From positions 1 to 32,444 of the IMG/VR virus record IMGVR_UViG_3300011416_000026: a stretch of DNA of 32,444 bases. One strand, written 5' to 3'. Source of the stretch: a virus. Below are positions 20,107-28,700 of this stretch, one piece after another; the first letter of the stretch is position 1, and each line of letters opens with the position of its first letter. The notes below the pieces were generated by a model. The model ran no database searches and was not told the DNA's origin. It worked only from the letters and a program-made list of their open reading frames with translations. A program made the translations under genes and the position numbers.

Positions 20107-22262
20107 TGCCTCTCCTGGAGCGAGTCGGTCAGCCCATCGGTGGATCTGGAATCCCGCTCATCGGGAACGAGAGCTGGAGGGCGGACGAGTACAACGTCGA
20201 CCTATCGTCTCCGCAGCAGTCGGTCGCCACGTTCGACCGGATGCAGAGGTCGGACGCACAGGTCAGGCGCTCTCTCAACAACCTGCTCTACGCGCTGACT
20301 TCGGCCCAGTGGAGGATCGACGCGCAGAAGGACGACAAGGATGGTGAGAAGGTCGCCAAGTTCGTTCGTTCAGTCCTGATGCCCGGAGAGACCTACGGAT
20401 ACTCGGGGCTGACGCCATGGCGGGACACGCTGTCGAATTCGCTCATCGCGACCTGGGCGGGCTTCTCGGTGATCGAGAAGGTCTGGGGCTACCGCGCGTC
20501 GGACGGTAAGCAGGTCTACGGGGCGCTCGAGGCGCGGCTTCCGAAGACGATCCGCAACTGGACACTCGCTCCGAAGGGGCCGTCGCGGCTCGAGTCGGTG
20601 ACCCAGCAGGTGCAGCTTCGGACCGGGGAGATGAAGGACGTCACGATTCCCGCAGAGCGGCTGATCGTGACCTCGTTCAATCGGCAGGGAGACAACTACT
20701 GGGGCGAGTCGATCCTCCGGCCTGCTCACTTCAACTGGCGCCGGAAGCTCGACCTGCTCAAGTTCGACGCGATCCAGAAAGAGCGCATGGGCGGGATCTT
20801 CTGGGTTCAGTCGAAGGAGGGCACCAGCCCAAGCCTGGAGCAGATCCGGGAGGCGAAGCGGGTCCTCGAGAGCTTCCGGATCCACGAGAAGCAGGGGCTC
20901 TACTTCCCGAGCGTGTTCGAGTTCCATGCGCTATTCCCAGGAGGAGAGGGCGGGAAGTTCATCGAGTCCGTCGAGTACGACGACCGGATGATCGAAGGGT
21001 CGATGTTCTCGATGTTCCAGTCTCTCGGGACCGGGGACAAGGGCGCTCTCTCCGTGGGCACCGTGCAGCTCGACTTCATGCTCCTCGCCTACCAGGGCGT
21101 TGCGAAGCTGATCGAGGACACCTTCGGAGAGCAGGCGATCGTTGAGCTCGTGAACATGAACTTCGGGGAGCGGGAGCTCTACCCGAGGCTCGCGTGCGAG
21201 AACTTCCTCCAGATGAAGCCCGACCGCCTCGCCTCGGTGCTCGAGCCCCTGGTCAAGGTGGGGCTCATCCGGATCGATCAGCCTATCCGGGTCCTCATGC
21301 GGGAGAAGTTCGCTCTCCCCGAGGAGGACGAGGCGACGCTGGAGCCGAGTCCCGCGGAGCGCGCCGAGGCCTTGGCGAACGCAGCGGTCAAGGCGAGCGC
21401 GCGAGAGGGTGGCGAGAAGAAGCCCGAGGAGAAGCCCGCCGAGAAGATCGAGAAGGCATCGAGGCTCGGGCAGCCCTTCTGGCGGGATGCGATGCCGCAC
21501 GAGGCGCACGTCGACTGGGACGGCACCGCGGCCCTCCTGGCGGGCGAGCCGATCCGGATCTGGCATCGGGTGGTGGCGCCCGCGCGTCGTGAGATCGCCA
21601 TCGCCATCGCGAAACACTTCTCCAGCGCCACGGATCTCAGGCAGGCGAGGCGTCTCGCTGAGGTGCCTGGTGAGGCTGAGCTCGCGCGCGCCGTGGGCGA
21701 CGAGCTGCAGGGCGTGTACGGAGCTGGGCGTAAGAGCGTGCTCGGCGATCGGAAGCGTCAGCTGCTCCAGAAGGCGGACGACGAGGACGACGACGATGAA
21801 TTCAACACGGAGCCGACCGCGAAGCAGCGAAAGGACGTTGACTGGTTGGCCGCCGGTTTCACGACCGTCATGGTGGGTTCGATGGTGCAGCGGGCGATCG
21901 AGGCGGGCCAGGTGTCGAGAGACGCGGGCCGGTCACCGGAGCGCCAGGAGCGGGACATCCTCGAAGCACTCGTCGGCTCTGAAGGACTGAGCGAGAACGT
22001 CCAGCTCGCGAACCTGGCGGGGAGAGTCGCGCGAGCCTACACCAACGGGCGAGTTCAGCAGGGCCAGGCAATGAAGACCGCAATCTCCTCGATCTTCTAC
22101 TCCGCACGGATGGACACGAACACCTGCGATCCGTGCTGGGCGATGGACGGAGAGGAGCTCGACTTCGACACGTACGAGAGCCAGGTCCCGAATCCCGAAT
22201 GCGACGGGCTGGATCGCTGCCGATGCGAGCCGGTCTTCGTGTTCCGAGAGGTAGCCGCATGA
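20106..22262 (+). CDS. Portal protein fused to a MuF-like head morphogenesis domain
   Basis: ATG 20106 overlaps the terminase stop; an ATG at 20091 lies inside the terminase. The 718-aa product has a Mu gp29/DUF935-like portal part (FDRMQRSDAQVRRSLNNLL, TWAGFSVIEKVWGYR, then the NYWGESILRPAHF region) to about residue 410. A Lys/Glu-rich linker follows (EKKPEEKPAEKIEK), and a C-terminal part resembles MuF/SPP1 gp7-type minor head proteins, ending with a Cys-rich DTNTCDPCWAMDGEEL...CRCEPVF signature. The portal forms the dodecameric DNA channel; MuF-type domains are minor capsid or ejected proteins. The usual two genes seem fused here. Confidence 0.82.
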   Translation: MPLLERVGQPIGGSGIPLIGNESWRADEYNVDLSSPQQSVATFDRMQRSDAQVRRSLNNLLYALTSAQWRIDAQKDDKDGEKVAKFVRSVLMPGETYGYSGLTPWRDTLSNSLIATWAGFSVIEKVWGYRASDGKQVYGALEARLPKTIRNWTLAPKGPSRLESVTQQVQLRTGEMKDVTIPAERLIVTSFNRQGDNYWGESILRPAHFNWRRKLDLLKFDAIQKERMGGIFWVQSKEGTSPSLEQIREAKRVLESFRIHEKQGLYFPSVFEFHALFPGGEGGKFIESVEYDDRMIEGSMFSMFQSLGTGDKGALSVGTVQLDFMLLAYQGVAKLIEDTFGEQAIVELVNMNFGERELYPRLACENFLQMKPDRLASVLEPLVKVGLIRIDQPIRVLMREKFALPEEDEATLEPSPAERAEALANAAVKASAREGGEKKPEEKPAEKIEKASRLGQPFWRDAMPHEAHVDWDGTAALLAGEPIRIWHRVVAPARREIAIAIAKHFSSATDLRQARRLAEVPGEAELARAVGDELQGVYGAGRKSVLGDRKRQLLQKADDEDDDDEFNTEPTAKQRKDVDWLAAGFTTVMVGSMVQRAIEAGQVSRDAGRSPERQERDILEALVGSEGLSENVQLANLAGRVARAYTNGRVQQGQAMKTAISSIFYSARMDTNTCDPCWAMDGEELDFDTYESQVPNPECDGLDRCRCEPVFVFREVAA

Positions 22263-23278
22263 ACAGAGACTTCTACCTGCCCATCGACAAGGTCGACGAA
22301 GAGACTCGCATGGTCTACGGCTACGCCTCCACGACAGCACTCGATGCCCAGGGCGATCGCATCAGCCTGGAGGCGATGCGCGGCTCGCTCCCCGACTACA
22401 TGCGGTTCGGAAACATCCGGGAGATGCACCAGCCGAGCGCGGTCGGGAAGGCGATCAGCGCGGTCGTCGACGAGACCGGGATGTACATCGGTGCGCATGT
22501 GGTCGACGACGTCGCGTGGAAGAAGGTGAAGGCGAAGGTCTACAACGGATTCTCGATCAAGGGGAGCGGGAAGCGAGAGGGAGAGTGGATCACGAAGCTC
22601 AGGCTGGTCGAAATCAGCCTGGTCGACCGACCGGCCAATCCGGACGCGGTGTTCGACGTCTGGAAGATGGACGGCACTCACGAAGGAGAGCGGACAATGA
22701 ACCTGAAGAAGTTCGGCGGACCCGAGAACGGGACCGAGGAAGACGTCGAGAAGCTCCTCAAGGCGTCGACGAGCAAGATGATCGAGGAGAACGCCGGGCT
22801 TCGCAAGGAGCTCTCCGAGGTGAAGACCACCGCCGGCGAGGCTTTGGCTCTCCAAGCCAAGGTCGAGGAGCTTCAGAAGAACATCGACGACCGCAACGAG
22901 AAGGACCTCGCGACTTCGATGAAGAAGGTCCTCGACGGCGCAGTCGCGGCCGGGAAGATCCGGGCTGCGGAGCGCACGGAGTGGGAGAAGAACTTCCGCG
23001 ATCTCGGCGGCGCTCGCTGCGAGCGGATCCTCAAGAACATGGCAGCCGTCGTTCCGATGGGTCAGCGGATCGGTGCCGGAGGGGACGGGGAGGAGTCGAC
23101 GACCGAGCGCTGCGAGAAGATCGTCCAGAAGATCATGCAGGACGAGAAGGTCACTTTCGACGTCGCCTACTCCAAGGCGTACGAGAGGAATTCGAAGCTC
23201 TTCCAGCAGCGAGACGCCGAGCAGCTCGCGATCGCGGGCGGCGGCATCGGTGGGGGCGTCGAGGGCGACGCCGAGTAG
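22259..23278 (+). CDS. Prohead protease-scaffold fusion
   Basis: ATG 22259 overlaps the portal stop (ATGA). In the 339-aa product residues 1-~140 are a prohead protease: His57 in NIREMHQPS, a YNGFSIKG segment with candidate nucleophile Ser99, and the LRLVEISLVDRPANPDA strand shared by this family. Residues ~147-339 form a long charged coiled coil (EEDVEKLLKAS, AKVEELQKNIDD) and a Gly-rich end, typical of an internal scaffold. The protease cleaves scaffold and itself during head maturation. An internal in-frame ATG at 22697 with a good SD would make the scaffold alone. Confidence 0.82.
   Translation: MNRDFYLPIDKVDEETRMVYGYASTTALDAQGDRISLEAMRGSLPDYMRFGNIREMHQPSAVGKAISAVVDETGMYIGAHVVDDVAWKKVKAKVYNGFSIKGSGKREGEWITKLRLVEISLVDRPANPDAVFDVWKMDGTHEGERTMNLKKFGGPENGTEEDVEKLLKASTSKMIEENAGLRKELSEVKTTAGEALALQAKVEELQKNIDDRNEKDLATSMKKVLDGAVAAGKIRAAERTEWEKNFRDLGGARCERILKNMAAVVPMGQRIGAGGDGEESTTERCEKIVQKIMQDEKVTFDVAYSKAYERNSKLFQQRDAEQLAIAGGGIGGGVEGDAE
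22683..22699 (+). promoter_or_regulatory. Internal ribosome binding site for a separate scaffold protein
   Basis: AAGGAG at 22683-22688 lies eight bases before ATG 22697, in frame with the protease gene (codon 147, MNLKKFGGPENG). Initiation here would yield a 193-aa scaffold without the protease domain, the arrangement known for lambda C/Nu3. Confidence 0.6.
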
Positions 23279-23334
23279 TCAAGAACCCGGTTCGCCCGTA
23301 AGCGGCTGACCGATCAAAAGGGAGGTTTCGAGCA

Positions 23335-23742
23335 ATGCCATCGAGTGGAGAGCACGGAGCATACAAGTGGGCGAACGCAACGCAGGGGATTCAGGGTCAG
23401 CTCGCGAAGCTCAGCGCGGCCGAAACTCTGGACGTCAGCACGTCACTCGCGGACACGCCCTACGGGCCGCTGCTGAATCAGCCCAAGCAGAACGAGGGCG
23501 CGCAGGTGCCCAATCCGAAGTACGGGGAGGACGTCCAGGTGCTGTGCGACGGGACGACCGACATCCTCGTCGGAGACCCGATCAAGGTGAACGCTACGGG
23601 ACGCGGTGTGAAGGCAGCTCGCAGCGGGACGTTTGTAGCCACCACCACCTACATCATCGGCTACGCCCAGGAGGGATTCACGACGAACGGGGACGGCGTA
23701 ATCACGATCAAGTGGATGCCGCAAGAGGGCAGCTGGGCCTAA
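23335..23742 (+). CDS. Head decoration-like protein
   Basis: A 135-aa protein at ATG 23335 with an AAGGGAGG SD about 9 nt upstream. The second half (DVQVLCDGTTDILVGDPIKV, GRGVKAARSGTFVATTTYII, then GDGVITIKWMP) looks like the beta-tulip or beta-barrel capsid cement proteins found between protease and capsid genes. Such proteins trimerise on the capsid surface and stabilise it. The N-terminal ~50 residues are polar and could be a capsid-binding arm. Assignment rests on position and beta pattern. Confidence 0.68.
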   Translation: MPSSGEHGAYKWANATQGIQGQLAKLSAAETLDVSTSLADTPYGPLLNQPKQNEGAQVPNPKYGEDVQVLCDGTTDILVGDPIKVNATGRGVKAARSGTFVATTTYIIGYAQEGFTTNGDGVITIKWMPQEGSWA

Positions 23743-23814
23743 GTAGGTAACTGATCGCCGCGGCCAGGGGGTCGCGGTTGCGCAGCATGGGGCTGTGACG
23801 GGAGGAATGAAGAG

Positions 23815-24798
23815 ATGCCTGGTGATGTCAGATTCGTTGCCCCGATCGACACGCTTGCGAGCAGTGTCGGCCTGGCGTACATGCAGAATCGCGCCCGCTA
23901 CTTCGGCGCGGACGACTTCTTCCCGTTCGTCCCGTTCGACGGGTACAACGGGTCGATCTTCGTCGAGGAGGCGCTGAGCAATCTTACGGCGCCGAACGCT
24001 CTCGCGGGCGACGAGACCGGCTATAAGACGGTCAGCTTCCGCGGGAAGGCCATCCCCTTCATGGCCGAGGACTTTGGCTTCCAGAGCCTCGTGACGTGGA
24101 GGCAGCTCAACTCGACGAAAGCGCCGGGCATGCCGCTCACCGCCCGTCGCCAGCGCTCGCTCACCGAGAAGGTCTGGCTCGCTCGCGAGATTCGCGCGCA
24201 GGTCATTGTGGACGCGATCACCCCGGACACCTCGCTCTCGGGCGCGTTCAAGTGGAACGCGACGTCCTCGCCAACGCCGGCGCCGCGCACCGACATCATG
24301 GCGGGGAAGAAGAAGGTGCTCCAGTTCACGGGACGGGAGCCAAACAAGGTCGCCATGACCGGCACGGTTACGGACGACCTCATCACGCGCGAGTCGAATC
24401 TGTCGGCTGGCGCGCTCCTCAAGGACGCGATCAAGTACGTCATGCAGGCGACGGGGCGCCAGATCAACGAGCCCCTGATCGCTGCGTACTTCGACGTCGA
24501 GATGGTCCGCTTCCTGAAGGGAGTGAAGGGGACGGCCGCTCCGACGGGCACGGTGGAGGGAGCGCTCGCAACGCAGGGCTCCTACATCTGGCCTGCGGAC
24601 GAGGTCTACATCTGGTACGGCGAGAGCGATCCCGGTGCCGAGACGTCGAGCTTCGGCCTCTCGCCGGGCGTCCTGAATTACGGAGCCGCTTCGTTCCCCG
24701 ATTCCATGCGGCGCGGCATCTGGGTCCAGGCGTTCCAGGCTCTGATCGAGCTCACGGCCGAGGCGAAGTCGATGTACGTGCTCGGCACGGTGCTCTAA
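23815..24798 (+). CDS. Major capsid protein
   Basis: A 327-aa protein at ATG 23815 with a GGGAGGAATGAAGAG leader. It lies directly after the protease-scaffold and decoration genes and carries a hallmark mix of HK97-fold features: an N-terminal arm, a long helix around ARRQRSLTEKVWLAREIRAQ (residues ~104-123), an E-loop/P-domain region, and a C-terminal strand region (GIWVQAFQALIELTAEAKSM). Length is close to that of lambda gpE-like capsid proteins. The protease-scaffold partner supports a maturation pathway of the HK97 type. No database search was possible, so the family within HK97 folds is not stated. Confidence 0.82.
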   Translation: MPGDVRFVAPIDTLASSVGLAYMQNRARYFGADDFFPFVPFDGYNGSIFVEEALSNLTAPNALAGDETGYKTVSFRGKAIPFMAEDFGFQSLVTWRQLNSTKAPGMPLTARRQRSLTEKVWLAREIRAQVIVDAITPDTSLSGAFKWNATSSPTPAPRTDIMAGKKKVLQFTGREPNKVAMTGTVTDDLITRESNLSAGALLKDAIKYVMQATGRQINEPLIAAYFDVEMVRFLKGVKGTAAPTGTVEGALATQGSYIWPADEVYIWYGESDPGAETSSFGLSPGVLNYGAASFPDSMRRGIWVQAFQALIELTAEAKSMYVLGTVL

Positions 24799-24801
24799 CC
24801 G

Positions 24802-25152
24802 ATGCGCAAGCTGAACGTGGAGCTCCCGAATCACTGGGAGCTCCACGCGGACGGTCGCCGGCCGATGCTGGTTCATCCAGACGGTCGTCGTCTCGAGCCG
24901 AAGGACTTCGCCGCCGAGGCGGACGCTCAGGCGGTCTACCGGGCGTTGAAGCTCGAGGAGGATCGGCGCGGCCGCATCTACGCCGGAGTCGAGAACAGCA
25001 CCGATTGGATCGTGATCTGGTCGGCCCGCGTCGTGATCGGGGACTACTTCAACAGGAAGACGTCTCCGTTCCATGCGGACAAGCTGCTTCACGAGGAGAC
25101 GGAAATGGCGGTCCGGCGCGAGCAGCTCGAGCGCGCCTGGATCTGGAACTGA
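24802..25152 (+). CDS. Hypothetical head-region protein, 116 aa
   Basis: ATG 24802 follows the capsid stop by three bases. The product MRKLNVELPNHWELHADGRR... is soluble with a Trp-rich C-terminal helix (EEDRRGRIYAGVENSTDWI, EQLERAWIWN). It might be a small head or connector accessory protein; no motif allows assignment. A compact operon position between capsid and connector genes supports it being real and late-expressed. Confidence 0.65.
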   Translation: MRKLNVELPNHWELHADGRRPMLVHPDGRRLEPKDFAAEADAQAVYRALKLEEDRRGRIYAGVENSTDWIVIWSARVVIGDYFNRKTSPFHADKLLHEETEMAVRREQLERAWIWN

Positions 25153-25164
25153 CGGAGGCGCGCG

Positions 25165-25509
25165 ATGGAGGAGAAGCTCAACAAGATGACCGTGGAGTGC
25201 AACAGTCTCCACTTCAGAACGGGGATCCACGCGAAGGGCCAGGTGATCGAGGCGACCGACGACGAGGCGATGGAGCTGATGAAGGACGGGAACGCAAGCC
25301 CGGCTCCAGACAACGCGGTCGTCAGCGTGGGAGTCCCGAAAGTGATGGACCCGATCGAGCGCGATCTGCGCGAAGGGAAGTTCAAGGAGATTCGGGAGAG
25401 TGGAGCGATTCAGCCCCCCGCGGGTGCCGAGAAGCTCCCTACCCCTCCCGTCGGTCCTGGGCCCGCCCCGCGCGATTACGCTGACATCCAGCCGATCCCG
25501 AAGGGCTGA
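25165..25509 (+). CDS. Hypothetical head-region protein, 114 aa
   Basis: ATG 25165 has a GGAGGCGCG leader. The first half is compact and possibly beta (MTVECNSLHFRTGIHAKGQV, then IEATDDEAMELMKDG); the second half is proline-rich and likely disordered (PPAGAEKLPTPPVGPGPAPR). The N-terminal part resembles small proteins placed after capsid genes, but I cannot name the family. Confidence 0.65.
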   Translation: MEEKLNKMTVECNSLHFRTGIHAKGQVIEATDDEAMELMKDGNASPAPDNAVVSVGVPKVMDPIERDLREGKFKEIRESGAIQPPAGAEKLPTPPVGPGPAPRDYADIQPIPKG

Positions 25510-25517
25510 GCTGATCC

Positions 25518-25964
25518 GTGGCCGGATACTGCGACATCGACGACGTCCGCCAGTGGATGCCCGGCGGGCAGTCGATCGATCAACAGACGGGGAATCCGAC
25601 CGCTCCCACCGTGATCGAGTGGATCGATCAGGTCGCGAACCAGGTCAATGCTGCCTTCAAGGAAGGTGGCGCGAGTGTCCCGCCGGGGGACGTTGATGTC
25701 CTCGGGGACCTGAAACTCAAGTGCGCTCGCGAGCTCGCCTATCAGGTGATGACCGTGAGGGGCGCGATCGGGGACGACGACACCGTCCCGCTCTTCCGCG
25801 AGTGGCACGAGGATTTCAAGAAGCTGCTGGAGCTGATCGCGGCGGGAGAGTACGGGGCGACCACTGGCGACACCGACGTTCCCTGGAGTCACACTCGGGA
25901 CGCGGACACCGCCGATCCAAGCGACGATCGCAATCCCGTCTTCACGAAGGACTACGTACCGTGA
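25518..25964 (+). CDS. Head-tail connector / adaptor protein
   Basis: A 148-aa protein at GTG 25518. It begins MAGYCDIDDVRQWMPGGQ and has helical segments (TVIEWIDQVANQVNAAFKEG, then LKLKCARELAYQVMTVRG and FREWHEDFKKLLELIA). The pattern YCDIxDVRxWM followed by a helical bundle fits gp6-like adaptor proteins that bind below the portal. The stop overlaps the next GTG start. Role inferred from order (capsid, adaptor, morphogenesis, terminator, tube). Confidence 0.72.
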   Translation: MAGYCDIDDVRQWMPGGQSIDQQTGNPTAPTVIEWIDQVANQVNAAFKEGGASVPPGDVDVLGDLKLKCARELAYQVMTVRGAIGDDDTVPLFREWHEDFKKLLELIAAGEYGATTGDTDVPWSHTRDADTADPSDDRNPVFTKDYVP

Positions 25965-26467
25965 TCGCGATCCGGGTGAGGACGGAGCCCGATCTCCAGA
26001 GGCTCTCCGGGATGCTCGGGGAGATCCAAGCTGCGGCCAGGAACATCAGGCCGGCCCTGCCTGCAATCGTGGCGGTGGTGAAGCGGCAGTTTGCCCATCA
26101 GTTCGAATCGGAAGGAGCTCGGAGCCCCTCCGGCCGATGGCAGCCGCTCTCACCCCGCTATGCCGCTTGGAAGGCGCGGCGACACCCAGGCGCCAAGATT
26201 CTAGAGCGTACAGGCGCCCTCAAGCGATCACTCACGAGCTACGGTGCGGGCTCTATCGTGACCTACGGGGCCAACTCGGTCTTCATCGGATCGTCGATGC
26301 CCTACGGACCGTACCACCAGACGGGCACGAGGAATATGCCGCGGCGCGCTCCGATCGAGCCGACGGATCGGGACGTGAAGGAGTGGGTCGTCGTCATCCG
26401 GGACTACTTCGAGCGCGTCGGCAGTCGAGCCGGATTCACTGGCCGATTCGCCGGGGCGATGAGGTGA
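25961..26467 (+). CDS. Virion morphogenesis protein, Mu gpG/HK97 gp10-like
   Basis: A 168-aa protein; GTG 25961 overlaps the upstream TGA. It has the family pattern: a helix-rich first half (LQRLSGMLGEIQAAARNIRP), SPSGRWQPLSPRYAAWK, then ILERTGALKRSLTSYG, SVFIGSSMPYGPYHQTGTRN, MPRRAP and a C-terminal helix. Phage virion morphogenesis proteins act at the head-tail joining or tail completion stage. Length matches. The strongly conserved HQTGTRN-type motif gives good confidence. Confidence 0.85.
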   Translation: MIAIRVRTEPDLQRLSGMLGEIQAAARNIRPALPAIVAVVKRQFAHQFESEGARSPSGRWQPLSPRYAAWKARRHPGAKILERTGALKRSLTSYGAGSIVTYGANSVFIGSSMPYGPYHQTGTRNMPRRAPIEPTDRDVKEWVVVIRDYFERVGSRAGFTGRFAGAMR

Positions 26468-26470
26468 TCC

Positions 26471-26983
26471 GTGGCGATCAGCGGAGAACCCAATCTCGCG
26501 TTCATCATGGAGACGCTCAAGATGGAGTTTTCTCTGATCCAGCCTCCCGACTTCTTCACGACGCTCCGGGATGTGGACTGGCCCGAGTTCCCAGATGAAG
26601 CGATCGACATGGTAGCGGCGAGCGAGTCTCAGCATTCGGTGCGCCTCTGGGCCCCGTTTCACGGTGGGGAGGGATCCCGCCAGGAGAACAGCAGCGAGCT
26701 CTCTCCGATCGCGAGCATCACCTGCGGCTGGGTCGTCAAGGGGACTTCGGAAGTCCAGCGGCAGATGGCTCTCGCGACCGCAGACGTGCAGCACCTGATG
26801 CAGGACAACCCCGCACGGGATCGGCCAGGTTACTCCGGGCCGAACACCTGGGGGCTCTTCACGAGGAAAACGCCGGGGACGCGAATTCAGTGGGAGATCC
26901 CGAAAGTGGCCCAGTCCTACGGCATCGGGATCGTCTGGAGCTTCTGGGATGTCGAGTATCGACACCCGATGCCAATGGGTTGA
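26471..26983 (+). CDS. Tail terminator-like protein
   Basis: A 170-aa protein at GTG 26471, three bases after the upstream stop. It has an alpha/beta pattern with an acidic early part, a central SITCGWVVKGTSEVQRQMAL stretch followed by a helix, and C-terminal aromatic strands (GIVWSFWDVEYRHPMPM). Position between a morphogenesis protein and the tail tube gene is where tail terminator or completion proteins lie. The assignment is positional. Confidence 0.6.
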   Translation: MAISGEPNLAFIMETLKMEFSLIQPPDFFTTLRDVDWPEFPDEAIDMVAASESQHSVRLWAPFHGGEGSRQENSSELSPIASITCGWVVKGTSEVQRQMALATADVQHLMQDNPARDRPGYSGPNTWGLFTRKTPGTRIQWEIPKVAQSYGIGIVWSFWDVEYRHPMPMG

Positions 26984-26999
26984 GGGGAGGAGAGGGGCG

Positions 27000-27206
27000 A
27001 TGAAGAAGACGATCTATCTGGAGGGGCCCGCGGAACAGATCGACATCATCTGGGGCGGCGGGCACCTCGAGTTCAAGAAAGGGCAGCCTCTCGAGGTAGA
27101 CGCGGCCTTGGCCGACGAGCTCCTCGCGCGCAACCCGGAGGGCTACACGCTCGACGAGGCTGCCGGCTACGGTGTCAACATCTGGACGGAAGGCGGTGGG
27201 GAGTAA
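27000..27206 (+). CDS. Small tail-region protein, 68 aa
   Basis: ATG 27000 has a strong purine-rich SD (GGGGAGGAGAGGGG). The product MKKTIYLEGPAEQIDIIWGG... contains LEFKKGQPLEVDAALADELL, a pattern seen in short proteins found just before tail tube genes of siphoviruses. It ends immediately before the tail tube ATG. A tail assembly role is likely by position. Confidence 0.68.
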   Translation: MKKTIYLEGPAEQIDIIWGGGHLEFKKGQPLEVDAALADELLARNPEGYTLDEAAGYGVNIWTEGGGE

Positions 27207-28280
27207 ATGGCGATCGCGAACGGATTCAACCACTTCCTCTCTTGGAAGCCTCAGACCGCCTTCGGCACGAAGGCCACCGGGCTCGCGAAGACGATGGTCC
27301 CGATCCGCAGCGGTCAGATCTTCGACCCGCAGCCGTTTCGCCGGATGCGTGGGACGGTCGTCCAGTCGATCGGGAAGGTATCGAACCTCTACACGGTCGC
27401 GAAGATTCTCCCGTGGCGGGCCGAGCTAGAGCTCATCAGCCCGAGGACTGCGAACGACACCGTTCGGGACTTCCTCCGCGCCGCGTTCGGGAAGGAAGTC
27501 ATCACCACCGTCGGCCCTTTCACGAAGAAGTACACGATCAATGATCCGCTGGTTGACGGTGGGACGGACACCTCGACCGATTTCTACGGCCGCGCGCTCA
27601 CGCTCCACGAGCAGGCCGACGACTCGGCCGGAGCGGCGATCTTCTCCCACGAGGTGCAGGACGCGATCGTAGATCGGGCCGAGTTCATCTTCGAGCCCGA
27701 CGCCGTCACGAGGATCTCGCTCTCGGGCCGGGCGTCGAGGCTCACTGCCGGCGCGACCGACATCAGCCCGGCCGACCCAACGGGCGGCGTTCACACCTGG
27801 GAGCACATCCGCAACACCGCGAACAGCGGGCTACGGATCGGGACCGCGAACCCCCCGACCGTCACCGACAACGTCGTCTACTCGAGGGCCACGCTCCGGG
27901 TACAGAACACGGCGCGCTACAACCCCTGGTGCGGGGAGGACGTGAACAGAGAGGCTCGGATCTCGGTCCGCGGGGAAGTCTGCGACATCGAGCTCGAGGT
28001 CGTGCTCGACGTCGAGAACGACATCGCGAGCCAGTACGACACAAAGAACATGGTCGACCACTGGGCGGCGGCGACGGCGGTCAACATCGACTACCTGTCC
28101 TACATCAGCTCGACCGAGATCTTCGAGCTGAAGGCGAGCGCGGCGACTGCCGCTGCGATCGTCGATCGGTGGGGCTTCTCCACGCCCGGACCGGGCCCGA
28201 TGCAGGCCACGGTCGTCTTCAAGATTCTCCCGAACGTGCTGGGCGACGCGTTCATTCAGCTCACGACGGTAGACGTGTAG
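27207..28280 (+). CDS. Major tail tube protein
   Basis: A 357-aa protein at ATG 27207, directly after the preceding stop. It is beta-rich with the typical start of large tube proteins (NGFNHFLSWKPQTAFGTKAT), a central EFIFEPDAVTRISLSGRA strand region and an N/C part (VDRWGFSTPGPGPMQATVVF). It lies directly before two chaperone genes and the tape measure, which is the standard place for the tube protein that polymerises around the tape measure. The length suggests an inserted domain or a larger tube family. Confidence 0.82.
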   Translation: MAIANGFNHFLSWKPQTAFGTKATGLAKTMVPIRSGQIFDPQPFRRMRGTVVQSIGKVSNLYTVAKILPWRAELELISPRTANDTVRDFLRAAFGKEVITTVGPFTKKYTINDPLVDGGTDTSTDFYGRALTLHEQADDSAGAAIFSHEVQDAIVDRAEFIFEPDAVTRISLSGRASRLTAGATDISPADPTGGVHTWEHIRNTANSGLRIGTANPPTVTDNVVYSRATLRVQNTARYNPWCGEDVNREARISVRGEVCDIELEVVLDVENDIASQYDTKNMVDHWAAATAVNIDYLSYISSTEIFELKASAATAAAIVDRWGFSTPGPGPMQATVVFKILPNVLGDAFIQLTTVDV

Positions 28281-28312
28281 ACGAGTAAACCCGTTCGAGA
28301 AGGAGGCGCGCG

Positions 28313-28690
28313 ATGTCGAACGTACTGGAGAGATATCTCGGGGGGAACCAAACCCGACGCTTCACCGATTCAGACGGCTTCACCTGGGAATACAAGCCCA
28401 TCATGGGCGAGCAGGAGGTAGAGATCTGGGGCGGCGTCCGGATCCTCGGCGCCGCGGATGGGAAGGATCAGACCGCGGAGCGCGCCGCTGCGGTGGCGAA
28501 GAAGCGGGAGAACATCTACAGGCTCTGCGTCAACGGTCTCGTCGAAGAGGGGAGCGGGCTGGTCATGCCGCTCCCCTTCGAGTCCGTGCGCCGGAAGAGC
28601 CTCTTCGAACTGACGGAGCACATCCTCGAGGACGACCCGGTCTCGGGAGCGAAGGCCGAAGCGGCCGGGAGGTTGCTTCCGAAACCCTGA
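28313..28690 (+). CDS. Tail assembly chaperone (gpG-like)
   Basis: A 125-aa protein at ATG 28313 with a GGAGG SD. The helical, acidic C-terminal half (SVRRKSLFELTEHILEDD) and position between tube and tape measure fit the tail chaperone that coats the tape measure during assembly. Its last codons are CCC TGA, a known shifty stop: a +1 slip would enter the frame of the next gene and make a G-GT type fusion. The next gene lacks its own SD, which supports fusion. Confidence 0.78.
   Translation: MSNVLERYLGGNQTRRFTDSDGFTWEYKPIMGEQEVEIWGGVRILGAADGKDQTAERAAAVAKKRENIYRLCVNGLVEEGSGLVMPLPFESVRRKSLFELTEHILEDDPVSGAKAEAAGRLLPKP
28685..28690 (+). promoter_or_regulatory. Putative +1 programmed frameshift site CCC-TGA
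   Basis: The codons CCC TGA close the first chaperone frame. Slipping one base forward re-pairs Pro-tRNA on CCT and continues GAG TTC TGC GCC into the second frame, giving a fused protein. The same CCC-TGA shifty stop was described for Listeria phage PSA. The frame relation (register 2 to register 0) needs +1 or -2, not the common -1. Confidence 0.62.
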
Positions 28691-28700
28691 GTTCTGCGCC

